A stretch of DNA of 38,492 nt from DTU089 sp002440045 (GCA_937885695.1 CALABP010000093.1:1-38492); one strand, 5' to 3'. Shown: positions 16,465 through 25,081, counted from the stretch's first letter. Notes: generated by a model not told the origin, from the letters alone. Translations and numbers: made by a program.

Positions 16465-17334
16465 ATGAAATACGAGACCGAAAGGTATAAAGACTGCAAA
16501 CGGTTCAATGAACAGTACGAAAGCATATACCGCTTCCTTTTGGAAGCGGAAAAGCTTGAATACAACGAGCATTTTCACTGGGGACGCTTTGAATGGATGC
16601 ACGAACACAGCTACCTTGACGAGGACAAACTGACAAGCATCGTTATGTTCAAGGACGAAAGCGGCGCAATCGCAGGTCTTGCCACTTATGACACAGACTT
16701 CAGCGACCGAGTATACCTGATTCACACGACTTCGGATAAGGCGCTGCTTGAATGTATGGTTGACACTGTCCTTGAAGCGGAAAAAGGCAGTGCAGTTATT
16801 AAAACAGATGACAAAGACGCCGCTCTTTGTGATCTTTTGAGAGAAAAAGGTTTTGAAAAAAAGCAAAGATGCGCCTGCGTTTTATCGCTTGATTTGTCAC
16901 GTCCGTTGGAATACAGCATGCCGAATGCTTATACTGTCAGTCCGTTAGGATTTGTTCCGGACCCGTGGCAATATCAATTGGTAATTCATAAGGGCTTTGA
17001 CAATGACGGCATTCCCGATAAATGGGATTATGAATTTTTGAAGCGCATCCCACATACTAATGATAATCTTAAAACCTTTGCAATTGCCGATAACGAATAT
17101 TGCGCGCACTGCGGCTTGTGGTACTCGACAGGAAACAGCGCGTATATCGAACCCGTCGCAACCGTCCCCGAACACAGAAAGAGAGGCTTGGCAAAAGCGG
17201 TTATTTATGAAGCCTGCAACCGTGCAATTGCGCGCGGCGCTAAGCGTGCCATTGTTATTTCAGACCAAGAGTTTTATTTTAAAATCGGTTTTACACTTTC
17301 CTCCGAAGTGTATAACTGGGAAAAGAGAGATTGA
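16465..17334 (+). CDS. GNAT-family N-acetyltransferase
   Basis: A 289-residue protein with a C-terminal GNAT domain: VATVPEHRKRGLAKAVI carries the acetyl-CoA pyrophosphate-binding R-x-x-G-x-A motif, and the FYFKIGF block near the end fits the last strand. The N-terminal half looks like a second, degenerate GNAT repeat (GLATYDTDF...). Substrate unknown. The ATG at 16465 has AAGGA 11 bases upstream. It follows the DUF975 gene by 40 bases and ends at a convergent terminator shared with ligA. Confidence 0.82.
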   Translation: MKYETERYKDCKRFNEQYESIYRFLLEAEKLEYNEHFHWGRFEWMHEHSYLDEDKLTSIVMFKDESGAIAGLATYDTDFSDRVYLIHTTSDKALLECMVDTVLEAEKGSAVIKTDDKDAALCDLLREKGFEKKQRCACVLSLDLSRPLEYSMPNAYTVSPLGFVPDPWQYQLVIHKGFDNDGIPDKWDYEFLKRIPHTNDNLKTFAIADNEYCAHCGLWYSTGNSAYIEPVATVPEHRKRGLAKAVIYEACNRAIARGAKRAIVISDQEFYFKIGFTLSSEVYNWEKRD

Positions 17335-17434
17335 AAAAACTCTTGTTATCGTGGCAAAAAAATATTCACTTATTGCGTTTTGCAATTTTTAAAAGAAAAG
17401 TAAATACGACAGTAAACGACCCCTAAAAATTCAC

Positions 17435-17475
17435 AAGGGCTGCCGCACCGAAAATGCGACAGCCCTTTTCTTTTT
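17435..17475. terminator. Bidirectional terminator between the acetyltransferase gene and ligA
   Basis: AAGGGCTGcCGCA (17435 on) pairs with TGCGaCAGCCCTT (to 17467), followed by TTCTTTTTATATTT on the plus strand. On the minus strand the stem is also followed by a T-rich tract. It separates two convergent genes. Confidence 0.8.
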
Positions 17476-17490
17476 ATATTTCAATGTTTT

Positions 17491-19473
17491 TTATTCAATC
17501 ATTTCGCGAAATTCCGCTTCCGAAATAACCTTTATGCCAAGCTCGTTTGCTTTTCGCAATTTGCTGCCCGCGTCCTCGCCGGCAAGAACAATGCTTGTCT
17601 TTTTAGATACCGAGGAGGAGGTTTTCCCGCCGAGCCTTTCAATTATTGCCGAAGCCTCGTCGCGCGTGTAGTCTGTAAGAGCGCCCGTAAGAACAAACGT
17701 CATACCCGAAAACCTGTTGTCTGTGTTTTCTTCAAGGCTGTTCATATTAACGCCCGCTTTTTCAAGCTCTTCTATTAACGCGCGCATTTCGGGAAGCGCA
17801 AGTGCGTCTTTAAGAGCGTCTGCGGTAATTTCGCCGAAGCCGTCAACCGACATTATATCCTCTTTTGAAGCGTTAATAATTTCAGCCATATTTTTAAAGC
17901 GCCTTGCAAGAAGCTTTGCCGCCTTTTGACCGATATGCCTTATTCCGAGCGCATACAAAACGCGGTAAAGGTCGTTGCCCTTTGATTTTTCAACGGCGCT
18001 CACTATATTAAGCGCGCTTTTTTCGCCGAGCCTTTCAAGCGAAGCTATATCGGCAGCCCTTAAAGAATAAATATCCGACGCCTTTTTTATAAGTCCCTCT
18101 TTAACCGCCTGTTCAAGAACGGCTTCGCCCAAGCCCTCAATATCCATAGCATCGCGCGAGCAAAAATGAATAAGCTTTCTTAAAAGCTGAGCCGGGCAGT
18201 CTGGGTTAAGACAGCGCACAGCCGCCTCATCATCTTCGCGCACGGCAACACTGCCGCAGGCAGGGCAAATTCGCGGGTAGGTATATTCGGGATTTTCGCC
18301 CGAATGAACAGCAACCGAAAGCACCTCGGGAATAATATCGCCCGCTTTTCTTACAACGATAATATCGCCTATTGCAATGTGCTTTTCTTTTATAAAATCC
18401 TCGTTATGAAGCGTTGCGCGCGAAACCGTGGTGCCCGCAAGCGTAATAGGCTCAAACACAGCCGTTGCCGTGAGCACGCCTGTTCTTCCGACGCCTATTT
18501 CAATATCAAGAAGCTTTGTTTGTTTTTCTTCGGGCGGATATTTAAACGCCACAGCCCATTTCGGGAATTTCGCCGTACTGCCGAGCACGCTTCGCATTTT
18601 GAAATCGTCTGTTTTAATTACTGCGCCGTCTATATCAAACGAAAGCTCGCCGCGGCGGTCGCCGATGCCTTTTATAACGCCGATTGCCTCTTTAATATCA
18701 TTGCAAAGCGTGTATTCGGGAATTACCGTAAACCCAAGCTCTTTTAAATAGTCAAGCGACTGCTTGTGTGAAAAAAGCTCTTTGCCGCCTGTTTTTTGCT
18801 GAATATTAAAAACGAATATGTCAAGCGCGCGCGAAGCCGTAACGCGCGGGTCTTTTTGCCTTAAAGAGCCCGAAGCCGCGTTTCGCGGATTTTTAAACGG
18901 CTTTTCGTCGTTAAGCTCCTGCTTTTTCAAAAGCGCCTCAAATGAAGCGTGGCTCATATATATTTCGCCGCGCACCTCAATAAACGGCACGGGTTCTTTT
19001 AATTTAAGCGGAACGCTTTTTACGGTTTTGACGTTTGCGGTCACGTCCTCGCCAGTTACGCCGTCGCCGCGCGTAGAAGCGCGCACAAGAACGCCGTCGC
19101 GGTATTCAAGCGAGCACGAAAGCCCGTCAATCTTAGGCTCCACAACAAATTTTGCGTCTGGAAACACCGATTTTACGCGTGCTTCAAAATCATAAAGCTC
19201 GCCTTCCGAGAATGCGTCCTGCAAGCTTTCCATCGGCACGGTGTGAACAACCTTTTCAAACGTGTTATCGCTTCTGCCGCCGACCCTGTGTGTCGGCGAC
19301 TCGGGCACCAAAAGCTCGGGAAACTCGTTCTCTATCGAAGAAAGCTCCCTCATCATCATATCGTAATCATAGTCGGAAACGTCGCTTTCGTTGCCGACAT
19401 AATATTTTTCTATGCAATCGTTAAGAATTTTTGTTAATTCTGCGGCACGTTTTTTTGCCGTTTCAAAATCCAT
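17491..19473 (-). CDS. ligA: NAD-dependent DNA ligase LigA
   Basis: A 660-residue replicative DNA ligase of normal length (about 670). Domain order: NAD-binding Ia domain (SDVSDYDYD...), adenylation domain with the active-site lysine in EPKIDGLS (about 114), OB domain, four-Cys zinc finger (CPAC...CLNPDC, about 402-425), helix-hairpin-helix region and a C-terminal BRCT domain (about 583-660). It seals nicks using NAD. The ATG at 19473 has ACGGAG upstream and is 16 bases after the SGNH gene, so it probably shares the glnA-ANTAR-SGNH transcript, an unusual place for an essential replication gene. Confidence 0.97.
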   Translation of the reverse strand: MDFETAKKRAAELTKILNDCIEKYYVGNESDVSDYDYDMMMRELSSIENEFPELLVPESPTHRVGGRSDNTFEKVVHTVPMESLQDAFSEGELYDFEARVKSVFPDAKFVVEPKIDGLSCSLEYRDGVLVRASTRGDGVTGEDVTANVKTVKSVPLKLKEPVPFIEVRGEIYMSHASFEALLKKQELNDEKPFKNPRNAASGSLRQKDPRVTASRALDIFVFNIQQKTGGKELFSHKQSLDYLKELGFTVIPEYTLCNDIKEAIGVIKGIGDRRGELSFDIDGAVIKTDDFKMRSVLGSTAKFPKWAVAFKYPPEEKQTKLLDIEIGVGRTGVLTATAVFEPITLAGTTVSRATLHNEDFIKEKHIAIGDIIVVRKAGDIIPEVLSVAVHSGENPEYTYPRICPACGSVAVREDDEAAVRCLNPDCPAQLLRKLIHFCSRDAMDIEGLGEAVLEQAVKEGLIKKASDIYSLRAADIASLERLGEKSALNIVSAVEKSKGNDLYRVLYALGIRHIGQKAAKLLARRFKNMAEIINASKEDIMSVDGFGEITADALKDALALPEMRALIEELEKAGVNMNSLEENTDNRFSGMTFVLTGALTDYTRDEASAIIERLGGKTSSSVSKKTSIVLAGEDAGSKLRKANELGIKVISEAEFREMIE

Positions 19474-19489
19474 TTAAAACACTCCGTTG

Positions 19490-20122
19490 TCAGTTAAAAA
19501 TCTCAGCCGTACTTTTAAGAAATGCGTCCGCAATAAGTCCGTGCCCGTTATAGGTCGGGTGAACAGAGTCCCAGCACCAATATTTTGCGGGCGCTGTTTT
19601 AAGCGCGTTTTCAAATACAGAAAACAGCGGAACAAACACGGCGTCAAACTCTTTTGCAATACGCCTTGAAGCCTCGGCGTTTTTTAAAACATATGAGCGA
19701 AATCTTTCGTACTCTTCTTTTTCGTAATTGCCGCTGTCAAGCGTAAACGGCTCAAGAACAATAAAGCGCAAAAAAGGATTCGCTTCGCGGCAGCGCTCAA
19801 GCACACGGCGGTAGGTCTCTTCAAAAACATCCGAATAAAATCCTTTTGTATTAAATCTTTCATAAGCGTCGTTTACGCCTATAAGAACGCTTAAAACATC
19901 GGGATTTAAGTCAATCGCATCGCGCTGTAAGCGTGCATAAAGGTTATTAACCGTGTCGCCGCTGACGCCGCGATTCATAAATTCAAACCCTGCGGCGGGA
20001 TTTTTTGAGCCTATAAAAGACGCGGCAATATACGCATAGGAATGCCCTAAGATGTGATTTGGGTCATTGCTTCGCCCTCTGTTGCCGTCGGTAATTGAGT
20101 CGCCCTGAAAAAGTATTCGCAT
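19490..20122 (-). CDS. SGNH/GDSL-family hydrolase
   Basis: A 210-residue esterase/acyl hydrolase of the SGNH fold with all four blocks: FQGDSITDG (Ser), RGVSGDTV (Gly), GVNDAY (Asn) and DSVHPTYNGH (Asp/His). There is no signal peptide, so it is probably cytoplasmic. It may deacetylate sugars or cleave short esters; the substrate is not readable. The ATG at 20122 is one base after the ANTAR gene stop, with GGTGA upstream; a GTG three codons earlier is possible. It sits between the ANTAR gene and ligA in a compact operon. Confidence 0.88.
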   Translation of the reverse strand: MRILFQGDSITDGNRGRSNDPNHILGHSYAYIAASFIGSKNPAAGFEFMNRGVSGDTVNNLYARLQRDAIDLNPDVLSVLIGVNDAYERFNTKGFYSDVFEETYRRVLERCREANPFLRFIVLEPFTLDSGNYEKEEYERFRSYVLKNAEASRRIAKEFDAVFVPLFSVFENALKTAPAKYWCWDSVHPTYNGHGLIADAFLKSTAEIFN

Positions 20123-20123
20123 T

Positions 20124-20711
20124 TTAATCACCGTATTTTTCTATAATATTCTGTGCTATGACGGTCTTTTTAACACAAAGGTCCATCGCAGCTTTTTCTA
20201 TGTATCTGTGAGCCTGCTGTTCTGTCATTTTTTCGTTTTGCAAAAGCAGTGCCTTTGCCCTGTTAACAAGGCGTATATCAAGCATTTTTTGCTCTAAGGT
20301 GTTGCTTTTTTCTCTTAAAGCCATATATCGCGAGCGCGACGCCGTAAGCATTCTTAAAGCCTCGAACACGGTCTGTTTATTTGTCGGGCGCGAAAGCGTA
20401 AATATGCCGAATTCTTCGGTTTTAAAAGCAACCTGCTCATAAAGCTCGGACTTTACAAAAATCATTACGCCGCTGTCGGTTGAGTTTGCCGTTTCTATTG
20501 CAAACTGAACGCCGAATTCGTCGCAGAGCGGCGTGTTTATAATCACAATGTCAAAGCCCGTTTCGATAAGCATTCTTTTCGCCTCACTGCACGACGGTGC
20601 AAAAAGAAGCGGCGAATACTGCTTTTCGGGCAAAATGCTTTTAAAAAAATCCGACGCCTTTGTTCCCGAAGAAACCACAAGTACTCCGAGTGTTTTTCTT
20701 TCGTCAGTCAT
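20124..20711 (-). CDS. ANTAR-domain RNA-binding regulator with a receiver-like N-terminus
   Basis: A 195-residue protein. Residues 1-120 resemble a response-regulator receiver, but the strand that normally ends in the phospho-accepting Asp reads FDIVIINTPL, with Asn59 at that place. Residues about 135-190 form an ANTAR helical bundle (LVNRAKALLLQNEKMTEQQAHRYIEKAAM), the type that binds paired hairpins in leader RNA and prevents termination. Clostridial glnA genes are known to be followed by such antiterminators (NitR type). Here it is 35 bases behind glnA and close to gdhA, whose leader holds a terminator. Regulation of nitrogen assimilation is therefore inferred. GGAG upstream of the ATG. 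Confidence 0.88.
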   Translation of the reverse strand: MTDERKTLGVLVVSSGTKASDFFKSILPEKQYSPLLFAPSCSEAKRMLIETGFDIVIINTPLCDEFGVQFAIETANSTDSGVMIFVKSELYEQVAFKTEEFGIFTLSRPTNKQTVFEALRMLTASRSRYMALREKSNTLEQKMLDIRLVNRAKALLLQNEKMTEQQAHRYIEKAAMDLCVKKTVIAQNIIEKYGD

Positions 20712-20746
20712 ACAGCCGCTCCTTTCTTAAAAATTTCAGGCAGAAT

Positions 20747-21940
20747 TTAAATAATATAACCCTCGGGCAGAACGGATTTTACAAAGCCGCTGTTTTTTGC
20801 TTCTTCAAGCGCGTCCTCTAAGCTGTCGGGCAGTCTTTCGTACTTCCCTCGCGTTTTTTCGTCAGCCGAATAAAGGTCGATGTCAACGGGTTCGGGGAGT
20901 TTCAAGTCGTTTTCTATTCCGAGAAGCGCCGCTCTTATAAGAAGCGCATATACTATATAGGGGTTTGCAGTCGGGTCGGAGGAACGTATTTCCATACGTT
21001 TAAGCCCGTCGCGCATTGCGGGTATTTTTATAAGCTGAGACTGATTTTTGCCCGACCACGTTATATATCTCGGGGCGGTCATTTCGCCGAGCCTTGAATA
21101 CGAATTTGCGCCGGGATTTAAAAACAGCGTAATCTCTTTAATTTTGCTCATTATTCCGGCTACAATGTTGTCGCAATAATCTCTGCCGTCCTGCGATGAA
21201 ACAGAAATGTTGATGTGCAGACCGTTGCCGCTTTCGTTTTCAAGGGGCTTCGGGCTAAACGAAGCGTGCAGGCCGTTTCTCATAGCGACGGTTTTAACAA
21301 CGCTTTTAAAGGTCACGGCATCCTCTGCCGCGCGAAGAGCGTCGCTGTATTTAAAGTCAATCTCGTGCTGGCTCGGACCTTTTTCGTGGTGCGAGCTTTC
21401 GGGGATTATATCCATATCAAGAAGCGTAAGGCATATTTCTCGGCGCACGGTTTCGCCCTTGTCGTCGGGGGCTATATCCATATACCCCGCTCTGTCAAAC
21501 GGTATTTTTGTAGGCTCGCCCATTTCGTCCGTCTTAAAAAGATAAAATTCAAATTCCGCGCCGAAATAAAACTGCAGCCCGCGTTTTGAAGCCGCTTCTA
21601 TTGCGTTTTTGAGAATGTATCTTCCGTCGCGCTCAAACGGCGTGCCGTCAGGATAGGTTATGTCGCAAAACATTCTTACAACCCTTCCGTGCTGCGGCCG
21701 CCACGGCAAAACGCAAAGCGTAGACGGGTCGGGGTGCAAAAACAAATCCGCCTTATAATCGGTGTCAAAGCCGCATATCGCAGAAGCATTAAAAGATATT
21801 CCCGAAGAAAAAGCCCTTTCAAGCTCCGACGGCATTATGGAAATATTTTTCGGCTTGCCCTTTACATCGCAAAAAGCGAGCCTTATAAACTTAACGTCCT
21901 CTTCTTCGACAAAAGTTAAGACGTCCCTGTATGAGTACAC
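20747..21940 (-). CDS. glnA: Glutamine synthetase, type I (short clostridial form)
   Basis: A 397-residue glutamine synthetase (classical GSI has about 440-470). Active-site blocks are recognisable: GAEFEFYLF, ESSHHEKGPSQHEIDF, GNGLHINIS, NSYSRLG and RMEIRSSDPTANPY. The segment usually read as NRSA-x-IRIP is NQSQLIKIP here, so two arginines that contact substrate or phosphate in typical GSI are Gln and Lys. It converts Glu, ammonia and ATP to Gln. Start choice: AGGAGG is one base from the ATG at 21946, too close, but 7 bases from the GTG at 21940, which I prefer. A consensus promoter lies upstream, divergent from gdhA. Confidence 0.88.
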   Translation of the reverse strand: MYSYRDVLTFVEEEDVKFIRLAFCDVKGKPKNISIMPSELERAFSSGISFNASAICGFDTDYKADLFLHPDPSTLCVLPWRPQHGRVVRMFCDITYPDGTPFERDGRYILKNAIEAASKRGLQFYFGAEFEFYLFKTDEMGEPTKIPFDRAGYMDIAPDDKGETVRREICLTLLDMDIIPESSHHEKGPSQHEIDFKYSDALRAAEDAVTFKSVVKTVAMRNGLHASFSPKPLENESGNGLHINISVSSQDGRDYCDNIVAGIMSKIKEITLFLNPGANSYSRLGEMTAPRYITWSGKNQSQLIKIPAMRDGLKRMEIRSSDPTANPYIVYALLIRAALLGIENDLKLPEPVDIDLYSADEKTRGKYERLPDSLEDALEEAKNSGFVKSVLPEGYII

Positions 21941-22019
21941 TTTCATTCCTCCTAAAACACAATCGGCAAATTCGCGCGCGAGCCGAAACTGCATACTATA
22001 TAGATAGAATTATGTACAA

Positions 22020-22048
22020 ATTTTATTACCTAAGTGAATTTTTGTCAA
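22020..22048 (-). promoter_or_regulatory. Promoter of the glnA-ANTAR-SGNH-ligA unit
   Basis: On the minus strand TTGACA (22048-22043), a 17-base spacer and TAAAAT (22025-22020). The leader is about 70 bases, with one weak TCGGC/GCCGA hairpin and no terminator. Confidence 0.8.
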
Positions 22049-22132
22049 GTAAAAGCTTTTATTTCGCGCTTTATGTCTAAGGCTATGAGAGTCGAAAAAA
22101 GAATAAAAATACACTTTTTGGAATTTTTATGC

Positions 22133-22161
22133 TTGACACCGCGTCAAAATCGGTATATAAT
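22133..22161 (+). promoter_or_regulatory. Consensus promoter of gdhA
   Basis: TTGACA (22133-22138), a 17-base spacer and TATAAT (22156-22161): a perfect sigma-A match. Transcription should start near 22168, only about 10 bases before the leader hairpin. Confidence 0.88.
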
Positions 22162-22176
22162 GCACTGGTAACGGCA

Positions 22177-22220
22177 ACGGCGCCGCGAACTGCAGGGTTC
22201 GTGCGCCGTTTTTTATTTTT
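22177..22220 (+). terminator. Intrinsic terminator in the gdhA leader (probable attenuator)
   Basis: ACGGCG (22177-22182) pairs with CGCCGT (22204-22209), and after a bulged C, CGCGAAC (22184-22190) pairs with GTTCGTG (22197-22203). The 6-base loop is TGCAGG, and TTTTTTATTTTT follows directly. The flanking genes are divergent, so no upstream gene needs a terminator here. It lies between the gdhA promoter and its start codon. Confidence 0.75.
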
Positions 22221-22240
22221 GTTTTTTTACGGTGATATTT

Positions 22241-23590
22241 ATGAGAAACGACTACATCGACAGAGTACTTGACGAAGTTAAAAAGAAAAATCCGCACGAG
22301 CCCGAATTTGTTCAGGCTGTGACCGAGGTTTTTTCAACGCTTTCGCCAGTGATAGAAAAGCACCCCGAATATGAAAAAGTCGCCCTGCTTGAAAGAATGG
22401 CAGAGCCTGACAGGCAGATATCATTCAGAGTTATTTGGGAGGATGACAGCGGCAAAATAAGAGTAAACCGCGGCTACCGCGTTCAGTTCAACAACGCAAT
22501 AGGCCCCTATAAGGGCGGACTTCGTTTTCACCCTTCGGTTTATATCGGCATAATGAAATTCCTCGGCTTTGAGCAAACATATAAAAACAGCCTTACGGGG
22601 CTTCCGATAGGCGGCGCAAAGGGCGGCTCCGACTTTGACCCTCACGGCAAAAGCGACGCTGAAATAATGCGTTTTTGCCAGGCGTTTATGACGGAGCTTT
22701 ACAGATACATCGGTCCTAATATCGACGTGCCCGCAGGCGACATCGGCGTCGGCGGCAGAGAAGTCGGCTATCTTTACGGCCAGTATAAGCGCATAAAAGC
22801 TTCGTTTGAAAACGGCGTTCTTACGGGCAAAGGGCTTTCTTACGGCGGCTCGCTCATTCGCCCCGAAGCCACGGGCTACGGCGCAATTTATTACCTTGAA
22901 GAAATGCTCAAGCACTTTGATGAGTCAATAAAAGGCAAAACCTTTGTTCTTTCGGGCTACGGCAACGTTGCATGGGGCGCGGCAAAAAAGATTACCGAGC
23001 TTGGCGGCAAGGTGCTCACAATTTCGGGCTCCGACGGCTATGTTTATGCCGAGGACGGTATTGAAAGCGAAGAAATGTTTGACTTTATGCTTGAAATGCG
23101 CGCTTCGGGCAGTCGCGGCGTAAAGCCCTTTGCGGATAAATTCAATCTTCCGTTTTTTGAGGGTCAAAAGCCGTGGGGCGTAAAGGCCGATATTGCTTTG
23201 CCTTGCGCCACACAGAACGAAGTTAATATGGCAGAGGCTGAAAAGCTTGTTAAAAACGGCGTGGAATACTATATCGAGGTTTCAAATATGCCCACAACTA
23301 ACGAAGCTCTTTCTTACCTCAAGGGCCACTGCAAAGCGGTTGCGCCCGCAAAGGCTGTAAACGCAGGCGGCGTTGCCGTTTCGGCGCTTGAAATGAGCCA
23401 GAACTCGGCAAGATACAGCTGGACCGCCGAAGAGGTTGACGAAAAGCTCAAACATATTATGAAAGAAATCCACGACAATTCGGCGGCTGCCGCCGAAGAA
23501 TACGGCTACGGCTATGACCTTGTTGCAGGCGCTAATATCGCAGGCTTTTTAAAGGTTGCGGACGCTATGCTCGCACAGGGTTGTATCTGA
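22241..23590 (+). CDS. gdhA: NADP-type glutamate dehydrogenase
   Basis: A 449-residue hexameric-type glutamate dehydrogenase of normal length. It forms glutamate from 2-oxoglutarate and ammonia. Family blocks are the substrate segment GPYKGGLRFHPSV, the catalytic lysine in PIGGAKGGSDFDP (about 127), PAGDIGVGGREVGY, the dinucleotide-binding FVLSGYGNVAWGAA and the closing NAGGVAVSALEM. The strong similarity to biosynthetic enzymes suggests NADP use, though the cofactor is an inference. The ATG at 22241 has GGTGA upstream; a GTG three codons earlier is poorer. Expression probably depends on passing the leader terminator. Confidence 0.95.
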   Translation: MRNDYIDRVLDEVKKKNPHEPEFVQAVTEVFSTLSPVIEKHPEYEKVALLERMAEPDRQISFRVIWEDDSGKIRVNRGYRVQFNNAIGPYKGGLRFHPSVYIGIMKFLGFEQTYKNSLTGLPIGGAKGGSDFDPHGKSDAEIMRFCQAFMTELYRYIGPNIDVPAGDIGVGGREVGYLYGQYKRIKASFENGVLTGKGLSYGGSLIRPEATGYGAIYYLEEMLKHFDESIKGKTFVLSGYGNVAWGAAKKITELGGKVLTISGSDGYVYAEDGIESEEMFDFMLEMRASGSRGVKPFADKFNLPFFEGQKPWGVKADIALPCATQNEVNMAEAEKLVKNGVEYYIEVSNMPTTNEALSYLKGHCKAVAPAKAVNAGGVAVSALEMSQNSARYSWTAEEVDEKLKHIMKEIHDNSAAAAEEYGYGYDLVAGANIAGFLKVADAMLAQGCI

Positions 23591-23621
23591 GATAAATGAT
23601 GTTTCGGCAAGACGCCGAAAA

Positions 23622-23687
23622 ACGAAGGCTGTAATTCACACATTTGCCCAATCGGGCGGCTTGTGAATTGCGGCTTTCGTTTTTTCT
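23622..23687 (+). terminator. Strong Rho-independent terminator after gdhA
   Basis: ACGAAGGCTGTAATTCACA (23622 on) pairs with TGTGAATTGCGGCTTTCGT (to 23680), with an inner GCCC/GGGC hairpin in the loop, followed by TTTTTC. A smaller TTTCGGC/GCCGAAA hairpin stands just before it (23602-23620). Confidence 0.9.
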
Positions 23688-23689
23688 TC

Positions 23690-23718
23690 TTGATATTTTG
23701 CAAAAATGATGATATACT
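23690..23718 (+). promoter_or_regulatory. Promoter of the AAA/DUF4143 ATPase gene
   Basis: TTGATA (23690-23695), a 17-base spacer and TATACT (23713-23718). The -35 box touches the T tract of the gdhA terminator. Confidence 0.65.
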
Positions 23719-23773
23719 ATATTGTAAAGTAAGGGTAAAATGCACCTAAGTTTCAAATGAACGGAGAACTTTA

Positions 23774-25063
23774 ATGCAAAATATTATTAAACGCGACGAA
23801 TATCTTAACAGACTTATTGACAGAAAAGAAAACGGGCTTATCAAGGTTATTACAGGCATCAGAAGGTGCGGCAAAAGCTTTTTGCTGTTTAATCTGTTTT
23901 ATGACTATCTAATCGAACGCGGCGTAAAAAAAGAGCAGATTATTGCAATTGCTTTAGATGATGATATGTTTGTAAAATACCGCGACCCGGGTGAACTGTC
24001 TAAATATATTCGCGAAAAAATCACAAATTCGGATATGTACTACATTCTTATTGACGAAGTGCAGTATGCAATCACAAATGAGGAGCTTAAAAGCCCCGAA
24101 AACATCAGGCTTTATAATGTACTGAACGGGCTTATGAGGCTTCGCAATGTTGATATTTATGTAACGGGAAGCAATTCAAAAATGCTCACAAAAGATGTTC
24201 TGACCGCTTTTCGCGGCAGGGGCGACGAGGTTAAGGTTTATCCCCTCTCTTTTAAAGAGTATTACGCTTTTTCAGGCGGCGATAAATCCGACGCTTATGA
24301 GGAATATGCCTTGTACGGCGGTATGCCGCTTGTTTTAACAAAAAAAAGCGACGCCGAAAAGATGAATTATTTGCAAACTCTTTTCACCGAAGTTTATTTT
24401 AAAGATATTGTTGAACGTTATGATATTGAACTGCCCGATATTCTCAGCGAATTAACCGATGCGCTTTGTTCTTCTGTAGGCTCGCTCACAAATGCAAGCA
24501 AAATTTCAAATACCTTGCAGACGGTAAAAAACATCAAGGTTTCAGTCACAACCGTTTCAAGCTATCTCAATTATCTTATTGAGTCGTTTCTGTTCAGCAA
24601 CGCAAAACGTTACGATATAAAAGGTAAAAAGTATTTTGAATATCCTTCAAAATATTACTGCACCGATATAGGGCTTCGCAATGCACGGCTCAACTTCAGG
24701 CAGCAGGAGGAAACTCATATAATGGAAAACATTATATACAACGAGCTTTTGTGCCGCGGATATTACGTTGATGTCGGCGTTGTTGATATTGTTGAATCGA
24801 ATAATGAAAAAAGAGTAAAAAAGCAGTGCGAAATAGATTTTATTGTAAACAAAGGCTCGAAAAAATACTATATTCAATCCGCACTTAACGTTTTAGACCC
24901 GTCAAAGCTTGAAACGGAATTAAGACCGCTTAAAAACACCAAAGATTTCTTCAAGAAAATTATTATCAACAAAACCTCGATGAAGCCGTGGACGGACGAA
25001 GAAGGTATTCTTCACCTCGGACTTTATGAATTTCTGCTGAACGAAAACGCTCTTGAACTGTGA
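23774..25063 (+). CDS. AAA_14/DUF4143-type ATPase
   Basis: A 429-residue protein with an N-terminal AAA domain (Walker A GIRRCGKS at about 28-35; Walker B YILIDEVQ near 95; sensor TGSNSKML) and a C-terminal DUF4143 region that ends in a nuclease-like EIDFIV segment (E-x-D...Q pattern, about 354-370). This large family is abundant in gut anaerobes and archaea and is poorly characterised; DNA- or stress-related roles have been proposed. GGAG precedes the ATG. It is a single-gene unit between its own promoter and a terminator, and may be a mobile accessory gene, though no flanking mobile element is seen. Confidence 0.85.
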   Translation: MQNIIKRDEYLNRLIDRKENGLIKVITGIRRCGKSFLLFNLFYDYLIERGVKKEQIIAIALDDDMFVKYRDPGELSKYIREKITNSDMYYILIDEVQYAITNEELKSPENIRLYNVLNGLMRLRNVDIYVTGSNSKMLTKDVLTAFRGRGDEVKVYPLSFKEYYAFSGGDKSDAYEEYALYGGMPLVLTKKSDAEKMNYLQTLFTEVYFKDIVERYDIELPDILSELTDALCSSVGSLTNASKISNTLQTVKNIKVSVTTVSSYLNYLIESFLFSNAKRYDIKGKKYFEYPSKYYCTDIGLRNARLNFRQQEETHIMENIIYNELLCRGYYVDVGVVDIVESNNEKRVKKQCEIDFIVNKGSKKYYIQSALNVLDPSKLETELRPLKNTKDFFKKIIINKTSMKPWTDEEGILHLGLYEFLLNENALEL

Positions 25064-25081
25064 CTTATAAATATAAAAAGC

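Noticed and set aside
21947..22012. Terminator or riboswitch in the glnA leader
   Set aside because: Only a weak 5-bp hairpin without a T tract is visible.
22177..22220. Classical ANTAR dual-hexaloop target
   Set aside because: Only one hairpin is present and its six-base loop lacks the A1/G4 pattern; kept only as a possible target.
23774..25063. Defence island around the AAA/DUF4143 gene
   Set aside because: It stands alone between metabolic genes; no nuclease, toxin or restriction partner is adjacent.
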